DNA from: Phenylobacterium sp. | Lineage (GTDB): Bacteria; Pseudomonadota; Alphaproteobacteria; Caulobacterales; Caulobacteraceae | Length of the DNA: 64,000 bases | Assembly (NCBI RefSeq): GCF_030651185.1 | Contig: NZ_JAUSCJ010000022.1 | Span: forward strand, 248,001 to 312,000 | Direction of reading: 5' to 3' | Shown: piece by piece, positions 15,798-24,639 of the stretch | Numbering within the stretch: position 1 is the first letter of the stretch | Layout: every line of letters starts with the position of its first letter | Notes under the pieces: model-generated | Seen by the model: the letters and a program-made list of their open reading frames with translations, nothing else | Told to the model about the DNA's origin: nothing | Database searches by the model: none | Position numbers and translations under genes: made by a program

Positions 15798-16268
15798 TTA
15801 GGGCGTGCAGAATTCCCGCGCTTCTCGCGCGAGGGGCATGTCGCCGGCCGCCAGGGCGGTCTTCACCGCCTCCGGGCACCTGTTCTCACTCAGCAGATGC
15901 GAAACCTGGGTTCGCAGGGCGGCGCTGGCCGTCGCGGCGTCCTTCAGCCGGCGGGCTTCCCGGCGGTCCTGGGGCAGGCAGAGCGACATCCAGCCCGCAT
16001 CCGCGCAGTTGGCGATGAGCCGGGCCTGTCGGCTCGCCTCCGCGCTGTTCGGCGCGGCGGGCCTCGGGGCGGTCGCCGAGGGCGGAAGGGTCGGACTCAG
16101 GGTGACGATTGGCGGCGGCGCGTTGGCTGCCCCCAGCAGGGTGACAGCGGGTATGGTGTAGTGGCAGACCCACCCGCTGGACGTCATTTCGCAGGCCTGC
16201 AAAGTCGCATGCTCGCCCTCGGGGGGCGGGGCCCCTGCAAGGGCCAGCAAGAGCGAAATCATGACCAT
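15798..16268 (-). CDS. Small exported protein of unknown function
   Basis: 156 aa from ATG 16268 (or 16262). A short hydrophobic signal (M-V-M-I-S-L-L-L-A-L-A-G-A) is followed by a Cys-containing N-part (Q-A-C-E-M-T-S-S-G-W-V-C-H-Y), a Pro/Ala-rich linker and a helical, charged C-terminal domain with four more Cys. The six Cys could form disulfides in the periplasm. GGAGG lies about 15 bases upstream, further than usual, so the exact start is unsure. No family recognised. Confidence 0.7.
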   Translation of the reverse strand: MVMISLLLALAGAPPPEGEHATLQACEMTSSGWVCHYTIPAVTLLGAANAPPPIVTLSPTLPPSATAPRPAAPNSAEASRQARLIANCADAGWMSLCLPQDRREARRLKDAATASAALRTQVSHLLSENRCPEAVKTALAAGDMPLAREAREFCTP

Positions 16269-16329
16269 CTGCGTCCGGCTCGTCCTCCAGTGCTCACCAT
16301 AGCCGATGCCGGCCAGCGACCAAAGTCGG

Positions 16330-16785
16330 TCAGGCGGTCGCCATGTAGACAAAGCGGGCGATGAACAGACCGGCCAGGACGAAGAGCAGCCCGTCGGTCT
16401 TCTCGATCCGCCGGGCGGCCAGTTTCAACACCGCATAGGCCACCACCCCGAAGGCCAAGCCATTGGCGATGGAGAAGGTCAGCGGGATGGTGATCAGGGT
16501 CAGGAAGGCTCGAATGGCGATCACCGGGTCGTCCCAGGCGATCTCCGACAGCGGCCCCATCATCATGGCGCCCGCCAGGACCGGGGCCGGGGCCGGGGCG
16601 GTGGCCGCCGCCGGAATCACCTGGGCCCAGGGGGCGACGAACAGGGTGGCCAGGATCAGCAGGCCGGTGGCGATGGCGGTAAGCCCGGTGCGGCCGCCGA
16701 CCGAGACCCCCGTGGCGCTTTCGATATAGCTGACCATGGTCGAGGCGCCGGCCAGAGAGCCCACCACCGTCGGTGCGCCGCCGCC
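16330..16785 (-). pseudogene. 3' remnant of NCS2 (AzgA/PbuG-type) nucleobase permease
   Basis: The frame encodes about 150 aa matching the C-terminal third of NCS2 purine permeases: V-V-G-S-L-A-G-A-S-T-M-V-S-Y-I-E-S with G-G-R-T-G-L-T-A, W-D-D-P-V-I-A-I-R-A-F-L-T-L-I and L-T-F-S-I-A-N-G-L-A-F-G. Intact relatives are near 430 aa. Upstream the homology stops abruptly and the same frame hits a stop that belongs to cheE (16786-16788), so the N-terminal two thirds are gone. A GTG at 16767 could start a short product, but transport function is not expected. Confidence 0.75.
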
Positions 16786-17238
16786 TTAGCTGGCGTCGAG
16801 GCGGTCGGTGATGGCCCATAGGCCATCGACAACCGACTTCAGCTGTTCAGCGTCCTTGTCGTCCTTGCTCCAGATCAGGCGCAGAGCGTTCACGTGCACG
16901 CCGACCGAGCCCCAGTCCTGGCGGTCCTTGGTCCGCAGGCGGTCGGTCAGTTCGCACAGGCTGTAGGAAGCGTCGCACAGGGTGCGCATGTCGAACATGC
17001 CGGCGATGTCGAGAACCACCGCGCTCTCGACATAGATGTCGTCGGCCGAGGCGGTCTTCTCGGCGCACATGGCTTCCATGCGGCCGATGGTGACCCCCAG
17101 CGACTTCTTGGCGTCGCCGGCCTGAGCGGCCAGTTCGCGGCGCGCGCGCTGGGTGGCGATGTCGGCGGTCATGCCGCCCGGTTTGGCCAGCTGCTGTGAC
17201 AGGCGGTTCTGGACCTTGATGAACTCGGTCTTGCTCAA
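16786..17238 (-). CDS. cheE: Chemotaxis protein CheE
   Basis: 150 aa, last gene of the che operon. The start is taken as TTG 17238, overlapping the preceding TGA (TTGA), giving S-K-T-E-F-I-K-V-Q-N-R-L-S. The product is helical and charged, with no catalytic motif, like Caulobacter CheE; identification rests on operon position after cheYIII. In C. crescentus it modulates chemotactic signalling in an incompletely defined way. The gene abuts the truncated permease. Confidence 0.75.
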   Translation of the reverse strand: MSKTEFIKVQNRLSQQLAKPGGMTADIATQRARRELAAQAGDAKKSLGVTIGRMEAMCAEKTASADDIYVESAVVLDIAGMFDMRTLCDASYSLCELTDRLRTKDRQDWGSVGVHVNALRLIWSKDDKDAEQLKSVVDGLWAITDRLDAS

Positions 17239-17831
17239 ATTTGCACCCGTGCAGGCTTCATAAGCATGTCGACTTCGTTCTGATCCATGTTGGGATCGGT
17301 GGCGGCGCCGACGTGGGTGGACAGATCGTCCTTGCGGCGGCCCTTGATCCCAAGGGGCGGGCCGAGATTCTTGAAGCGGCGGTCGGGCCCGACATAGTTC
17401 GTGGCCTTGACCATCTGGCGTTCGTCCCGGGCCACCCAGAAGATCCGCTGGAGCAGGATCTCGGGGGTGAACGGGCGTGTGAGGATGAAGTTGGCGCCGG
17501 AATCGCGGCTCTTCTCGACCATGCTGCGCGGGGCGTGGCCGGTGAGCATGATGACCGGCGTGAAGATCAGCTCGGGTGGCGCGTCGCGGCGCAGCCAGCG
17601 GACGAAGTCGTAACCGTCCATGTCGGGCATCTGGGCGTCGGTGATGATCAGGTCGAGTTCCTGATTCTTCACGTAGTGCATGGCCTCCGCCCCCGAGCCG
17701 CACTTGAACTGCTTGCGAACCCCGAACCCACGGACCATCGCGCTCAGGGCCTCGAGCGCTTGGGGATTGTCATCCACAAGCAGCACGACCGAGCGGTCGA
17801 GGTTGATCCGGATGTTGGGGTCTAGGGCCAT
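17235..17831 (-). CDS. CheY-like response regulator (CheYIII position) with C-terminal tail
   Basis: 198 aa, longer than a plain CheY (about 125). The receiver has phospho-acceptor D65 (I-I-T-D-A-Q-M-P-D) but the usual catalytic Lys is Arg (R119 in F-I-L-T-R-P-F). A 70-residue tail contains Y-V-G-P-D-R-R-F-K (146-154) and a second basic patch K-G-R-R-K. In C. crescentus the protein at this position is, as I recall, one of the Cle proteins that respond to cyclic di-GMP through an Arg-rich motif; the same role here is inference. Starts 27 bases after cheU. Confidence 0.85.
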   Translation of the reverse strand: MALDPNIRINLDRSVVLLVDDNPQALEALSAMVRGFGVRKQFKCGSGAEAMHYVKNQELDLIITDAQMPDMDGYDFVRWLRRDAPPELIFTPVIMLTGHAPRSMVEKSRDSGANFILTRPFTPEILLQRIFWVARDERQMVKATNYVGPDRRFKNLGPPLGIKGRRKDDLSTHVGAATDPNMDQNEVDMLMKPARVQI

Positions 17832-17858
17832 GGCGTTCGGGGGTTTCGCTGTGGGGAC

Positions 17859-18224
17859 TTAGAAGAGGTCGAGGTCGCCGGACTCGGCGGCGGAAAGCGC
17901 TTCGGCTTCACGCGTCACCTGGGCAAGGCGCATGGCGAGGTCGCCAAGGGTCACGCCGGCGATGGCGTCCGACAGATCGTATTCGCCGCCAGCATGGGCC
18001 TGGGTCGAGAGCCGGCGGGTGAAGGTGGCCAGGGCCGCCAGATGCTGGGTCAGCACATCGACGGTCTGGGCCTCATGCAGGGCGATCTCCAGCGTCTCGC
18101 CGCGGCTGGCGCGGACAAGCTGGGTGACGAGCATCTCCAACCGGTCGCAGAGCGCGCCGGCGTGTTCCAGCTCGTCGGCCAGGGAGGCTAGGACCCGAGG
18201 GGTCTGGGCGGCGGATTGGCTCAT
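17859..18224 (-). CDS. cheU: Chemotaxis protein CheU
   Basis: 121 aa, predicted all-helical (D-E-L-E-H-A-G-A-L-C-D-R-L-E-M-L and L-T-Q-H-L-A-A-L-A). No enzyme motif. Assigned by position between cheD and cheYIII, as in C. crescentus. Its C-terminus E-S-G-D-L-D-L-F closely matches the C-terminus of the neighbouring CheD (D-G-D-L-E-L-F), hinting at a shared docking peptide. The start overlaps the cheD stop (TGATG). Confidence 0.75.
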   Translation of the reverse strand: MSQSAAQTPRVLASLADELEHAGALCDRLEMLVTQLVRASRGETLEIALHEAQTVDVLTQHLAALATFTRRLSTQAHAGGEYDLSDAIAGVTLGDLAMRLAQVTREAEALSAAESGDLDLF

Positions 18225-18781
18225 CAGAACAGCTCCAGATCCCCATCGTCCTCGACCACCGGAACGGGTTTTGGCGGCGTCTTCAGGCGCGCCACTTCGT
18301 TGGTGTCGGTGACGGTGCGTTGTTGTGCGCGGCCGGTGGTCGGCCAGTATTGGACTCGTCGGGCGCCGAAGCCCCCCAGGCTGCCGCCCACCACTGGAAT
18401 GCCCTCGTCGCGGAGGAATTTCTCGGCGAAGGCGGCATTGGAAGCGCCGACGTCGGAGAGGCCGCCGAACATGCGGGCGCCGCCGAACAGCTTGGCCTCC
18501 ATGCGCTCGCGCCGCCCGCCGTTGCGCAGCAGTTCGTTGATCAGCAGTTCCATGGCGAAGGCGCCGTAGCGGCGGCCCTCGTCGAGGCCCTCGGCCTTAC
18601 CTTCGGGCAGCAGGAAATGGTTCATGCCACCGAAACCGACCGCGGTGTCGCGCAGGCAGACCGCGACGCACGAGCCAAGAATCGTCGTCAGCATGACGTC
18701 CGGGTCGGAGGAGACATGGTGCTCCCCCTGGACGACATGGACCCGTTTTCCGGGACGATTCGAGACGTTCTCAACGATCAT
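18224..18781 (-). CDS. cheD: Chemoreceptor glutamine deamidase CheD
   Basis: 185 aa. The catalytic Cys and His are visible: C38 in L-G-S-C-V-A-V-C-L-R-D and H55 in G-G-M-N-H-F-L-L-P. CheD converts receptor glutamines to glutamates and in many species interacts with CheC-type phosphatases, none of which is encoded here. After the enzymatic domain comes a basic linker and the tail V-E-D-D-G-D-L-E-L-F. Overlaps cheY2 by ATGA. Confidence 0.92.
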   Translation of the reverse strand: MIVENVSNRPGKRVHVVQGEHHVSSDPDVMLTTILGSCVAVCLRDTAVGFGGMNHFLLPEGKAEGLDEGRRYGAFAMELLINELLRNGGRRERMEAKLFGGARMFGGLSDVGASNAAFAEKFLRDEGIPVVGGSLGGFGARRVQYWPTTGRAQQRTVTDTNEVARLKTPPKPVPVVEDDGDLELF

Positions 18782-19170
18782 GAAAGGGGCCCAAACACCG
18801 CTTCGATTTTTTCTTTTAGGGTCTGCGTCGTGAACGGTTTGACCAGATAATTATTGACGCCGAATTGAACCGCACGCTGAACCAGTTCGCGATCAGCCCG
18901 GCCGGTCAGCATGATCACGGCCACCTTCGAGGTGGGGCCGTGGGCGCGGATGGCGCGCAACAGGCCCAAACCGTCCAGCTTGGGCATGTTGAAGTCGGTG
19001 ATCACCAGGTTCACCGGCAGGCTCAGCATGGCCCGCAGGGCCTCCTCGCCGTCGGGCGCCTCCCGCGTCTGGGTGATCCCAAGCGCGTGCAGACTGGTGC
19101 GGATCAGCGACCGCATCGTCTGCTGGTCGTCGACAATCAAGGTTTTCAGGGCGGACGCGGCAGGCATCAC
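18778..19170 (-). CDS. cheY: CheY-type response regulator (second)
   Basis: 130 aa single receiver domain. Acidic pair D14-D15, phospho-acceptor D59 (V-I-T-D-F-N-M-P-K), Thr in M-L-T-G-R and Lys in Y-L-V-K-P-F are all present, so phosphorylation by CheA is expected. Corresponds to CheYII of Caulobacter. The gene is coupled to cheB and cheD by ATGA overlaps. Confidence 0.9.
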   Translation of the reverse strand: MMPAASALKTLIVDDQQTMRSLIRTSLHALGITQTREAPDGEEALRAMLSLPVNLVITDFNMPKLDGLGLLRAIRAHGPTSKVAVIMLTGRADRELVQRAVQFGVNNYLVKPFTTQTLKEKIEAVFGPLS

Positions 19171-20216
19171 ACGCTCCTTTGAGACTCGGCCGCGGCCGAG
19201 CAGACATTGAGAATGGCCGGGCCCATGCGCGACAGGCCGACCTGCTTTTCCACCGCCCCGATCTCAAAGGCCGCCTTGGGCATGCCATAGACCACACAGC
19301 TGGACTCGTCTTGACCCAAGGTGCGGGCGCCGGCCTTGCGCATCGCCGCCAAACCGGCCGCGCCATCACGGCCCATGCCCGTTAGGATCACGCCGACGGA
19401 GGGCCGATTCAGTTTCGCCACCGAGTCGAAAAGGACGTCCACGGACGGACGGTGACCGTTCACCGCCTCTGACTCCCGCAAGCGGCAGACGGGATGGGTC
19501 GAGGAGACCACCTCCAGGTGGGACGCCCCGCCGGGGGCGACATAGACGTGGCCCGGCAACAGCCGCGCGCCGTCATGGGCCTCGGCCACGATGGCGCCGG
19601 AGATACGGTTCAGGCGCTCGGCGAAGCTCTTGGTGAAGGTCGCCGGCATGTGCTGCGTGATCACCGTCGGGGGGCAGGTGTCGGGGAAGTTGGCCAGGAT
19701 GGTCATCAGGGCCTCGACCCCGCCCGTGGACGAGCCGATCGCCAGGATCAGTTCGCCCCTGGCGGCGTAGTTCTTCTCGCGATCCACGGGGGCGACGGGT
19801 CCGGTGTAGGGCCGCACCCGCGCGCGGGCCGCGGCCTTCACCTTCTCCGCCAGGTCGGCGAAGGCGTCATGCGGGCTCACACCGTCGCCTGGCACCGGCT
19901 TGCCGACGCAGTCCACCGCGCCCAGCTCGAGGGCCTCGATGGTGATCTCCGCGCCCTTCTGGGTCAGGGTGGAGACCATGACCACCGGCGTCGGACGCAG
20001 GCGCATGATCTTTTCCAGGAACTCGATGCCGTTCATATGCGGCATCTCGACGTCCAGCGTGACCACGTCGGGATTGAGCTTCTTGATCTGCTCGCGGGCT
20101 TCCAGCGGATCGTTGGCGAAGCCCAGGACCTCGATGTCCGGGTCGCGCTTCAGGGCCGCCGCGATCAGGCCGCGCATGGTCGCCGAGTCATCGACGACGA
20201 GGACTCCAACTGTCAT
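19167..20216 (-). CDS. cheB: Protein-glutamate methylesterase CheB
   Basis: 349 aa. N-terminal receiver with D-D-S-A-T-M-R and phospho-acceptor in V-T-L-D-V-E-M-P; C-terminal methylesterase with the Ser of G-S-S-T-G-G, His of T-Q-H-M-P and Asp of G-M-G-R-D-G. It demethylates (and deamidates) chemoreceptors for adaptation. Overlaps both neighbours by 4 bases. Confidence 0.96.
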   Translation of the reverse strand: MTVGVLVVDDSATMRGLIAAALKRDPDIEVLGFANDPLEAREQIKKLNPDVVTLDVEMPHMNGIEFLEKIMRLRPTPVVMVSTLTQKGAEITIEALELGAVDCVGKPVPGDGVSPHDAFADLAEKVKAAARARVRPYTGPVAPVDREKNYAARGELILAIGSSTGGVEALMTILANFPDTCPPTVITQHMPATFTKSFAERLNRISGAIVAEAHDGARLLPGHVYVAPGGASHLEVVSSTHPVCRLRESEAVNGHRPSVDVLFDSVAKLNRPSVGVILTGMGRDGAAGLAAMRKAGARTLGQDESSCVVYGMPKAAFEIGAVEKQVGLSRMGPAILNVCSAAAESQRSV

Positions 20217-21091
20217 CGGCCGCTCCTCAGCGAATAGGTGGTGAGACCCGTGGTCTCGAAGATGTTGGTGGCCGCGCCGGTCACGCGCTCGGAGTGGCCG
20301 ATATAGAGCGTACCGCCGGGGTTCAGCATGGGCGCAAAGCGGCTCCAGATGCGTTCCTGGGTCGGCTCATCGAAATAGATCACGACGTTGCGGCAGAAGA
20401 TGGCGTCGAACTTTCCCTTCATCGGCCAGTCGCCGATCAGGTTGAGTTCGCGGAAGGCCACCAGGGCGCGCAGCTCGTCGGCCACCTCCCAGCGGCTGTC
20501 CTGGCCGCCCGTGGCGGGCTTCTTGAACCAGCGGCGGCGTAGCTCCACCGGAACCGGGGCGACGGCGTCCTCGCGATAGATCCCCGCCCGGCCTTCGGCG
20601 ACCATGTTCGGGTCGATGTCGGTGGCCAGGATCTTGACGTCGAGGTTGGCGGCTTCCGGCAGGGCCGAGAGCACCGTGATGGCCATGGAGTAGGGCTCCT
20701 GGCCGTTGGAGCAGGCCGCCGACCAGAGGCGAATCTTGCCACCCTTGCGGGCGCGCTCCACCAGGGGCGGCAGGACCACATCACGCAGGTGGTCGAAGTG
20801 GTGCGGCTCGCGGAAGTAGCGGGTCACGTTGGTGGTGAGCGCGGCCATCATGGCCTGGCGTTCGTCCACCTCGCGGACGTCCTCCACCAGGGCGCAGTAC
20901 TCGCGGAAGGAGCGCAGACCGAGCGAGCGCAGGCGCTTGGCCAGGCGCGAATAGACCAGCGCCGCCTTGCCCTCGGCCAGAGCGATACCCGCGTGGGAGT
21001 GCAGGATCTGGGCGATCTGCTGGAAGTCCTCGTTGGTAAAGAGGAACTCGCCCTCGACGAGGTTTCCGGTCTTGCTGGGGAAACTGCTCAT
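20213..21091 (-). CDS. cheR: Chemoreceptor methyltransferase CheR
   Basis: 292 aa. N-terminal helical domain, then the SAM-binding domain: [21 protein letters not shown] and [10 protein letters not shown]. It methylates receptor glutamates with S-adenosylmethionine. The receptor in this operon ends in E-W-E-E-F, a plausible docking pentapeptide for the CheR beta-subdomain. Coupled to cheW and cheB by ATGA overlaps. Confidence 0.96.
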   Translation of the reverse strand: MSSFPSKTGNLVEGEFLFTNEDFQQIAQILHSHAGIALAEGKAALVYSRLAKRLRSLGLRSFREYCALVEDVREVDERQAMMAALTTNVTRYFREPHHFDHLRDVVLPPLVERARKGGKIRLWSAACSNGQEPYSMAITVLSALPEAANLDVKILATDIDPNMVAEGRAGIYREDAVAPVPVELRRRWFKKPATGGQDSRWEVADELRALVAFRELNLIGDWPMKGKFDAIFCRNVVIYFDEPTQERIWSRFAPMLNPGGTLYIGHSERVTGAATNIFETTGLTTYSLRSGR

Positions 21092-21555
21092 GCGGCCTCC
21101 GCTTCGATTTCCGGCAGGACACGATCCAGCGAGATCAGGCTCACCATGCGGCCCTCAATGGCGAACAGGCCTTTCACGAAGGTTTTCACCTGGTCGCAGG
21201 CCACGTCCGGGGTGGGCTGCACCATGTCCTCGGTGACATTGATGATGTCGCTGACCGCTTCCACCAGCAGGCCGAGCGTCCGGTGGCCCTGGTTGACCAC
21301 CATGATCACGTGACGGGCGCTGGGTTCGGCGGTGGTCAGGCCGAGGCGCGCACCCAGGTCGACGATCGGCAGCACCGCGCCGCGCAGGTTGATGACGCCC
21401 TTCATGTAGGCCGGGGTGCGGGGCAGGGGCGTGGCCGTCGTCCAGCCGCGGATTTCCCGCACCTGCATGATGTCGACGCAGAATTCCTGGTCGCCGATCC
21501 GGAAAGCGATGAGCTCCCGGGACGGTCCGGTTGAAGTTGTGACGGGCGCGGTCAT
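21088..21555 (-). CDS. cheW: Chemotaxis coupling protein CheW
   Basis: 155 aa. The CheW fold is recognised by [36 protein letters not shown] and a C-terminal V-K-G-L-F-A-I-E-G. It links receptors to CheA in the signalling array. The start is 2 bases after the cheA stop. Confidence 0.96.
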   Translation of the reverse strand: MTAPVTTSTGPSRELIAFRIGDQEFCVDIMQVREIRGWTTATPLPRTPAYMKGVINLRGAVLPIVDLGARLGLTTAEPSARHVIMVVNQGHRTLGLLVEAVSDIINVTEDMVQPTPDVACDQVKTFVKGLFAIEGRMVSLISLDRVLPEIEAEAA

Positions 21556-21557
21556 GC

Positions 21558-23933
21558 TCAGCTGGCCATTCGCTTTTCGCTGGGACGGGCGGCCGGCTTG
21601 CGGCGCTGCGTGGTGACGAGGGCGTCGACGTCGAGGATCAGGGCCACACGACCGTCACCCAGGATGGTGGCGGCGGCCACGCCGTCGATCTGTTGGTAAT
21701 TGGCTTCCAGGCTCTTGATGACCACCTGGCGCTGGCCCTGGATGGCTTCCACCAGCAGGGCAGCCTTGCCGCCGCCTTCGCTCTCCACCAGGACCGCGAC
21801 GCCGGAGGCAGGGTCGATGGCGGTTTCGCGGAAGCCGAGGGCCACGCCCACGTCGATCAGGGGCACGAAGGTGTCGCGGATGCGGATCACCGCGTCCTTG
21901 CCGCCGATGTAATGCACATCTTCGGTGCGGGGGGTCAGGCTCTCGACGATGGCCGACAGCGGGGCCACCAGGGTCTGCTCGGCGGCGGTCACCACCATGC
22001 CGTCCAGGACCGCCAGGGTGAGTGGCAGGGACATGGTGAACTTCGAGCCCTTGCCGGGCTCCGACGAGATGGAGATGCGTCCGCCCAGGCCCTGGATGGA
22101 ACGGCGAACCACGTCCATGCCGACGCCGCGGCCGGAGATGTCGGAGATCACCTCGGCGGTCGAGAAGCCCGGCAGGAAGATCAGGTTGTCGATCTCTTCG
22201 TCCGACAGCACCTGATCCTCGGTGATCAGGCCCCTGGCGACGGCGATGCCACGGACGCGGGGGCGGTTGATGCCGCGACCGTCATCCTGCAGTTCGATGA
22301 CGATGCGGCCGCCGCGGTGGAGGGCGCGCAGGCGCACGACGCCCTCGGCGGGCTTGCCGGCCTCGGCGCGGCCCTCAGGATCTTCCAGGCCGTGGTCGAT
22401 GGCGTTGCGCAGCATGTGGGTGATCGGGTCGGCCAGGCGCTCGATCACGGTCTTGTCGACCTCGGTGCCTTCGCCTTCCATCACCAGCTTGACGCGCTTG
22501 CCGGTCATGTCGGCCACTTCGCGGGCCAGTCGCGGCATCCGCTGGAACACCGATTTCACGGGCTGGGCGCGGATCGCCATGACGCTGTCCTGGATCTCCC
22601 GGGTCAGGAGCTCCAAGTCTTCGAGACCAAGCGCGACGTTGGACGATCGCGCCAGGCCGCTCTCCAGCACCCGCTGGGAAAGCATGGCTTGCTGGATGAC
22701 CAGCTCGCCGACGGCGTTGATGAGGCGGTCGACCCGGTCCAGGTCGACGCGAATGGTGACGCTTGCGGCCGCGGCGGGCGCGGCGTTTGCGGCTGCTGCT
22801 GCCGGCGCTGCGGCTGCGGCCGGTGCGGCTGCGGCTACAGGAGGGGGCGTCGGGGCCGGCGTGGGGGCCTTCGCGGCGGGCGGGGGCGCCACGCTCTGGG
22901 CGCGGGCGATCAGCGCCGCGACATCTTCCGCCGGGGCCTCAGGAGGCGCCTCGGCGACGATTTCGGGCGCGGCTTCGGCCGGTGCGTCACCGCCGCCGAC
23001 GCGGGCCAGCAGCGCGGCGATATCGAGATCGGCGTTGGCCGAGTCGGCGGCGGCGCGGTCGTCGTCGCTCAGGCCGTCATCGGTGGGCGCGGCGACCGAG
23101 GGCTCGGCGCCGTCGCGGGTGATGATCAGGTTGCAGTCATCCTCGACGAATTCAAAGACCTCGCGGATGGAGGCCTCGTCGGAGTCGGTGAACAGCTGGA
23201 TCCGCCAGCTTACATAGGCCTGCTCGGCTGAGAGCTGGTCGAGAGGCGGCAGGGTTTCGTCAATCAGGGTGACGCGGGTCTCGCCGAGGCGGGCCAGTTC
23301 GCGCAGCACCAGGCCGGCTTCGTTGGCCTTGGCGTACATCTCCGACTTGGGGGAGAATTCCACGGTCCAGGAGGCGAGCTCGTCCTGCGGCGCTTGGTCC
23401 GGGGCCGGAAGCTCGACGCCGGCCTCGGCGTTCTGGGCGTCCAGGTCGATGAAGCCGCCGGGGGCGTCTTCGCCCTCGATGCTCAGGGTGAGGGGGACGA
23501 AGCCGAAATCCTCGTCGCCGCCGCCCATGGCGTCGTCGTCTTCTTCCTCGCCGCCGATCAGGCCGCGGAGTTCGCCGTAGGCGCCTTGCGACCGGCCTTC
23601 CTCCACCTTCCCGCCATCGCGGGCGGCGGCCACGTGGTCGGCCAGGACGTCAAAGGCCCGCAGCAGGGTCTTGGCGACCTCGTCCGTCAGCTCCATCTTG
23701 CCGGAGCGGATCTCGTCCATCACCGTTTCGAAGACGTGGGCGAACCGGATCAGGTCTTCCAGCCCGAAGGCCCCTGCGCCGCCCTTCACCGAGTGGACGG
23801 CGCGGAAGACGGCATTGATCGTCTCGTCGTCAGCCTCGCCCGATTCCATGGCCAACAGGCCCTGTTCGGCGTCGGTCAGGAGTTCATCGCACTCCTGGAA
23901 GAACGTCTGTTTGATGCTCTCGAACGGATCCAA
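21558..23933 (-). CDS. cheA: Chemotaxis histidine kinase CheA
   Basis: 791 aa. TTG start at 23933 with GGAG 7 bases upstream; no better in-frame start. P1 domain with phospho-accepting H47 (H-S-V-K-G-G), an acidic middle region, a long Ala/Pro linker (about 345-400), dimerisation domain, kinase N box ([10 protein letters not shown]), G boxes (D-D-G-R-G-I and G-R-G-V-G-M-D-V) and a CheW-like P5. Receives receptor signals through CheW and phosphorylates the CheY proteins and CheB. The low-complexity linker is unusually Ala-rich. Confidence 0.97.
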   Translation of the reverse strand: MDPFESIKQTFFQECDELLTDAEQGLLAMESGEADDETINAVFRAVHSVKGGAGAFGLEDLIRFAHVFETVMDEIRSGKMELTDEVAKTLLRAFDVLADHVAAARDGGKVEEGRSQGAYGELRGLIGGEEEDDDAMGGGDEDFGFVPLTLSIEGEDAPGGFIDLDAQNAEAGVELPAPDQAPQDELASWTVEFSPKSEMYAKANEAGLVLRELARLGETRVTLIDETLPPLDQLSAEQAYVSWRIQLFTDSDEASIREVFEFVEDDCNLIITRDGAEPSVAAPTDDGLSDDDRAAADSANADLDIAALLARVGGGDAPAEAAPEIVAEAPPEAPAEDVAALIARAQSVAPPPAAKAPTPAPTPPPVAAAAPAAAAAPAAAAANAAPAAAASVTIRVDLDRVDRLINAVGELVIQQAMLSQRVLESGLARSSNVALGLEDLELLTREIQDSVMAIRAQPVKSVFQRMPRLAREVADMTGKRVKLVMEGEGTEVDKTVIERLADPITHMLRNAIDHGLEDPEGRAEAGKPAEGVVRLRALHRGGRIVIELQDDGRGINRPRVRGIAVARGLITEDQVLSDEEIDNLIFLPGFSTAEVISDISGRGVGMDVVRRSIQGLGGRISISSEPGKGSKFTMSLPLTLAVLDGMVVTAAEQTLVAPLSAIVESLTPRTEDVHYIGGKDAVIRIRDTFVPLIDVGVALGFRETAIDPASGVAVLVESEGGGKAALLVEAIQGQRQVVIKSLEANYQQIDGVAAATILGDGRVALILDVDALVTTQRRKPAARPSEKRMAS

Positions 23934-23962
23934 CGGAACGCTCCGAAACGGCTTCTAGAGGG

Positions 23963-24334
23963 TCAGGCGGCGACGCGGCGAACGGCGTCGACCAGCTTCA
24001 CCGGGTTGAAGGGCTTCACGATCCAGCCGGTGGCGCCGGCCGAACGGGCCCGCTCCTTCTTGGCCGCATCGCTTTCCGTCGTCAGCACCAGGATCGGCGT
24101 GGCGCGGTGCTCGGGATTGGCGCGGACGCCCTCGATCACCCCGAAGCCGTCGAGGCGGGGCATGTTGATGTCGGTGATCACCACGTCCACCTGGCCCGCA
24201 TTGGCTTGGAGGACTTCCAGGCCGTCCACGCCGTCCACGGCCTGGATGACGCGGTAGCCCGCCTCGACCAGTGCGTGGTTCAGCATCTCCCGCATGGTGC
24301 GGCTATCGTCGATGGTCAGTACAGTCTTGCTCAC
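23963..24334 (-). CDS. cheY: CheY-type response regulator (first)
   Basis: 123 aa single receiver: D9-D10, phospho-acceptor D55 (V-I-T-D-I-N-M-P-R), T-T-E-S and K-P-F-N-P. Corresponds to CheYI of Caulobacter. The start overlaps the STAS gene stop (ATGA); the following cheA starts 29 bases further on, the only sizeable gap in the first half of the operon. Confidence 0.92.
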   Translation of the reverse strand: MSKTVLTIDDSRTMREMLNHALVEAGYRVIQAVDGVDGLEVLQANAGQVDVVITDINMPRLDGFGVIEGVRANPEHRATPILVLTTESDAAKKERARSAGATGWIVKPFNPVKLVDAVRRVAA

Positions 24335-24639
24335 GAAAGTTCCCCTTCCGGCTCGGATTGAAGCTCGGGTCCACCGAACGCAGCCAATTGCTCTGAAAAC
24401 GCCAAAGACGGTTGATCCACCGTTAAGCAGACGCCGTCCTCGGACCAGATTTTACGCGCAGACATCAAAACCTGCAGGCAGAGGCCACCCATGCGCGTGA
24501 CCTGCGACGCATCGAGGTCCAGCGGACGGCCGCGCAGGGCCATCAGTTCGGCCCGCAGCGGCTCGGCCGCCTGCAGGTCGAGGACCGGCGCCAGGCTGAC
24601 CGTCGCCCGGTCCGCGGTCGTTGCGGTATCCGTGGACAT
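24331..24639 (-). CDS. STAS-domain protein (CheX position)
   Basis: 102 aa; ATG 24639 overlaps the receptor stop as TGATG. The sequence (L-D-L-Q-A-A-E-P-L-R-A-E-L, then D-A-S-Q-V-T-R-M-G-G-L-C-L-Q-V-L) is a STAS domain as in SpoIIAA-type proteins, where the phosphorylatable Ser/Thr would be in the position now occupied by R-M-G-G. In Caulobacter the gene here is called cheX, but it is not the CheX phosphatase of Thermotoga. Role in the array unknown. Confidence 0.85.
   Translation of the reverse strand: MSTDTATTADRATVSLAPVLDLQAAEPLRAELMALRGRPLDLDASQVTRMGGLCLQVLMSARKIWSEDGVCLTVDQPSLAFSEQLAAFGGPELQSEPEGELS

Noticed and set aside
21693..23231. 512-codon open frame antisense to cheA
   Set aside because: Its Gly/Cys/Arg stretch mirrors the Ala/Pro linker codons of cheA; no independent ribosome site or domain.
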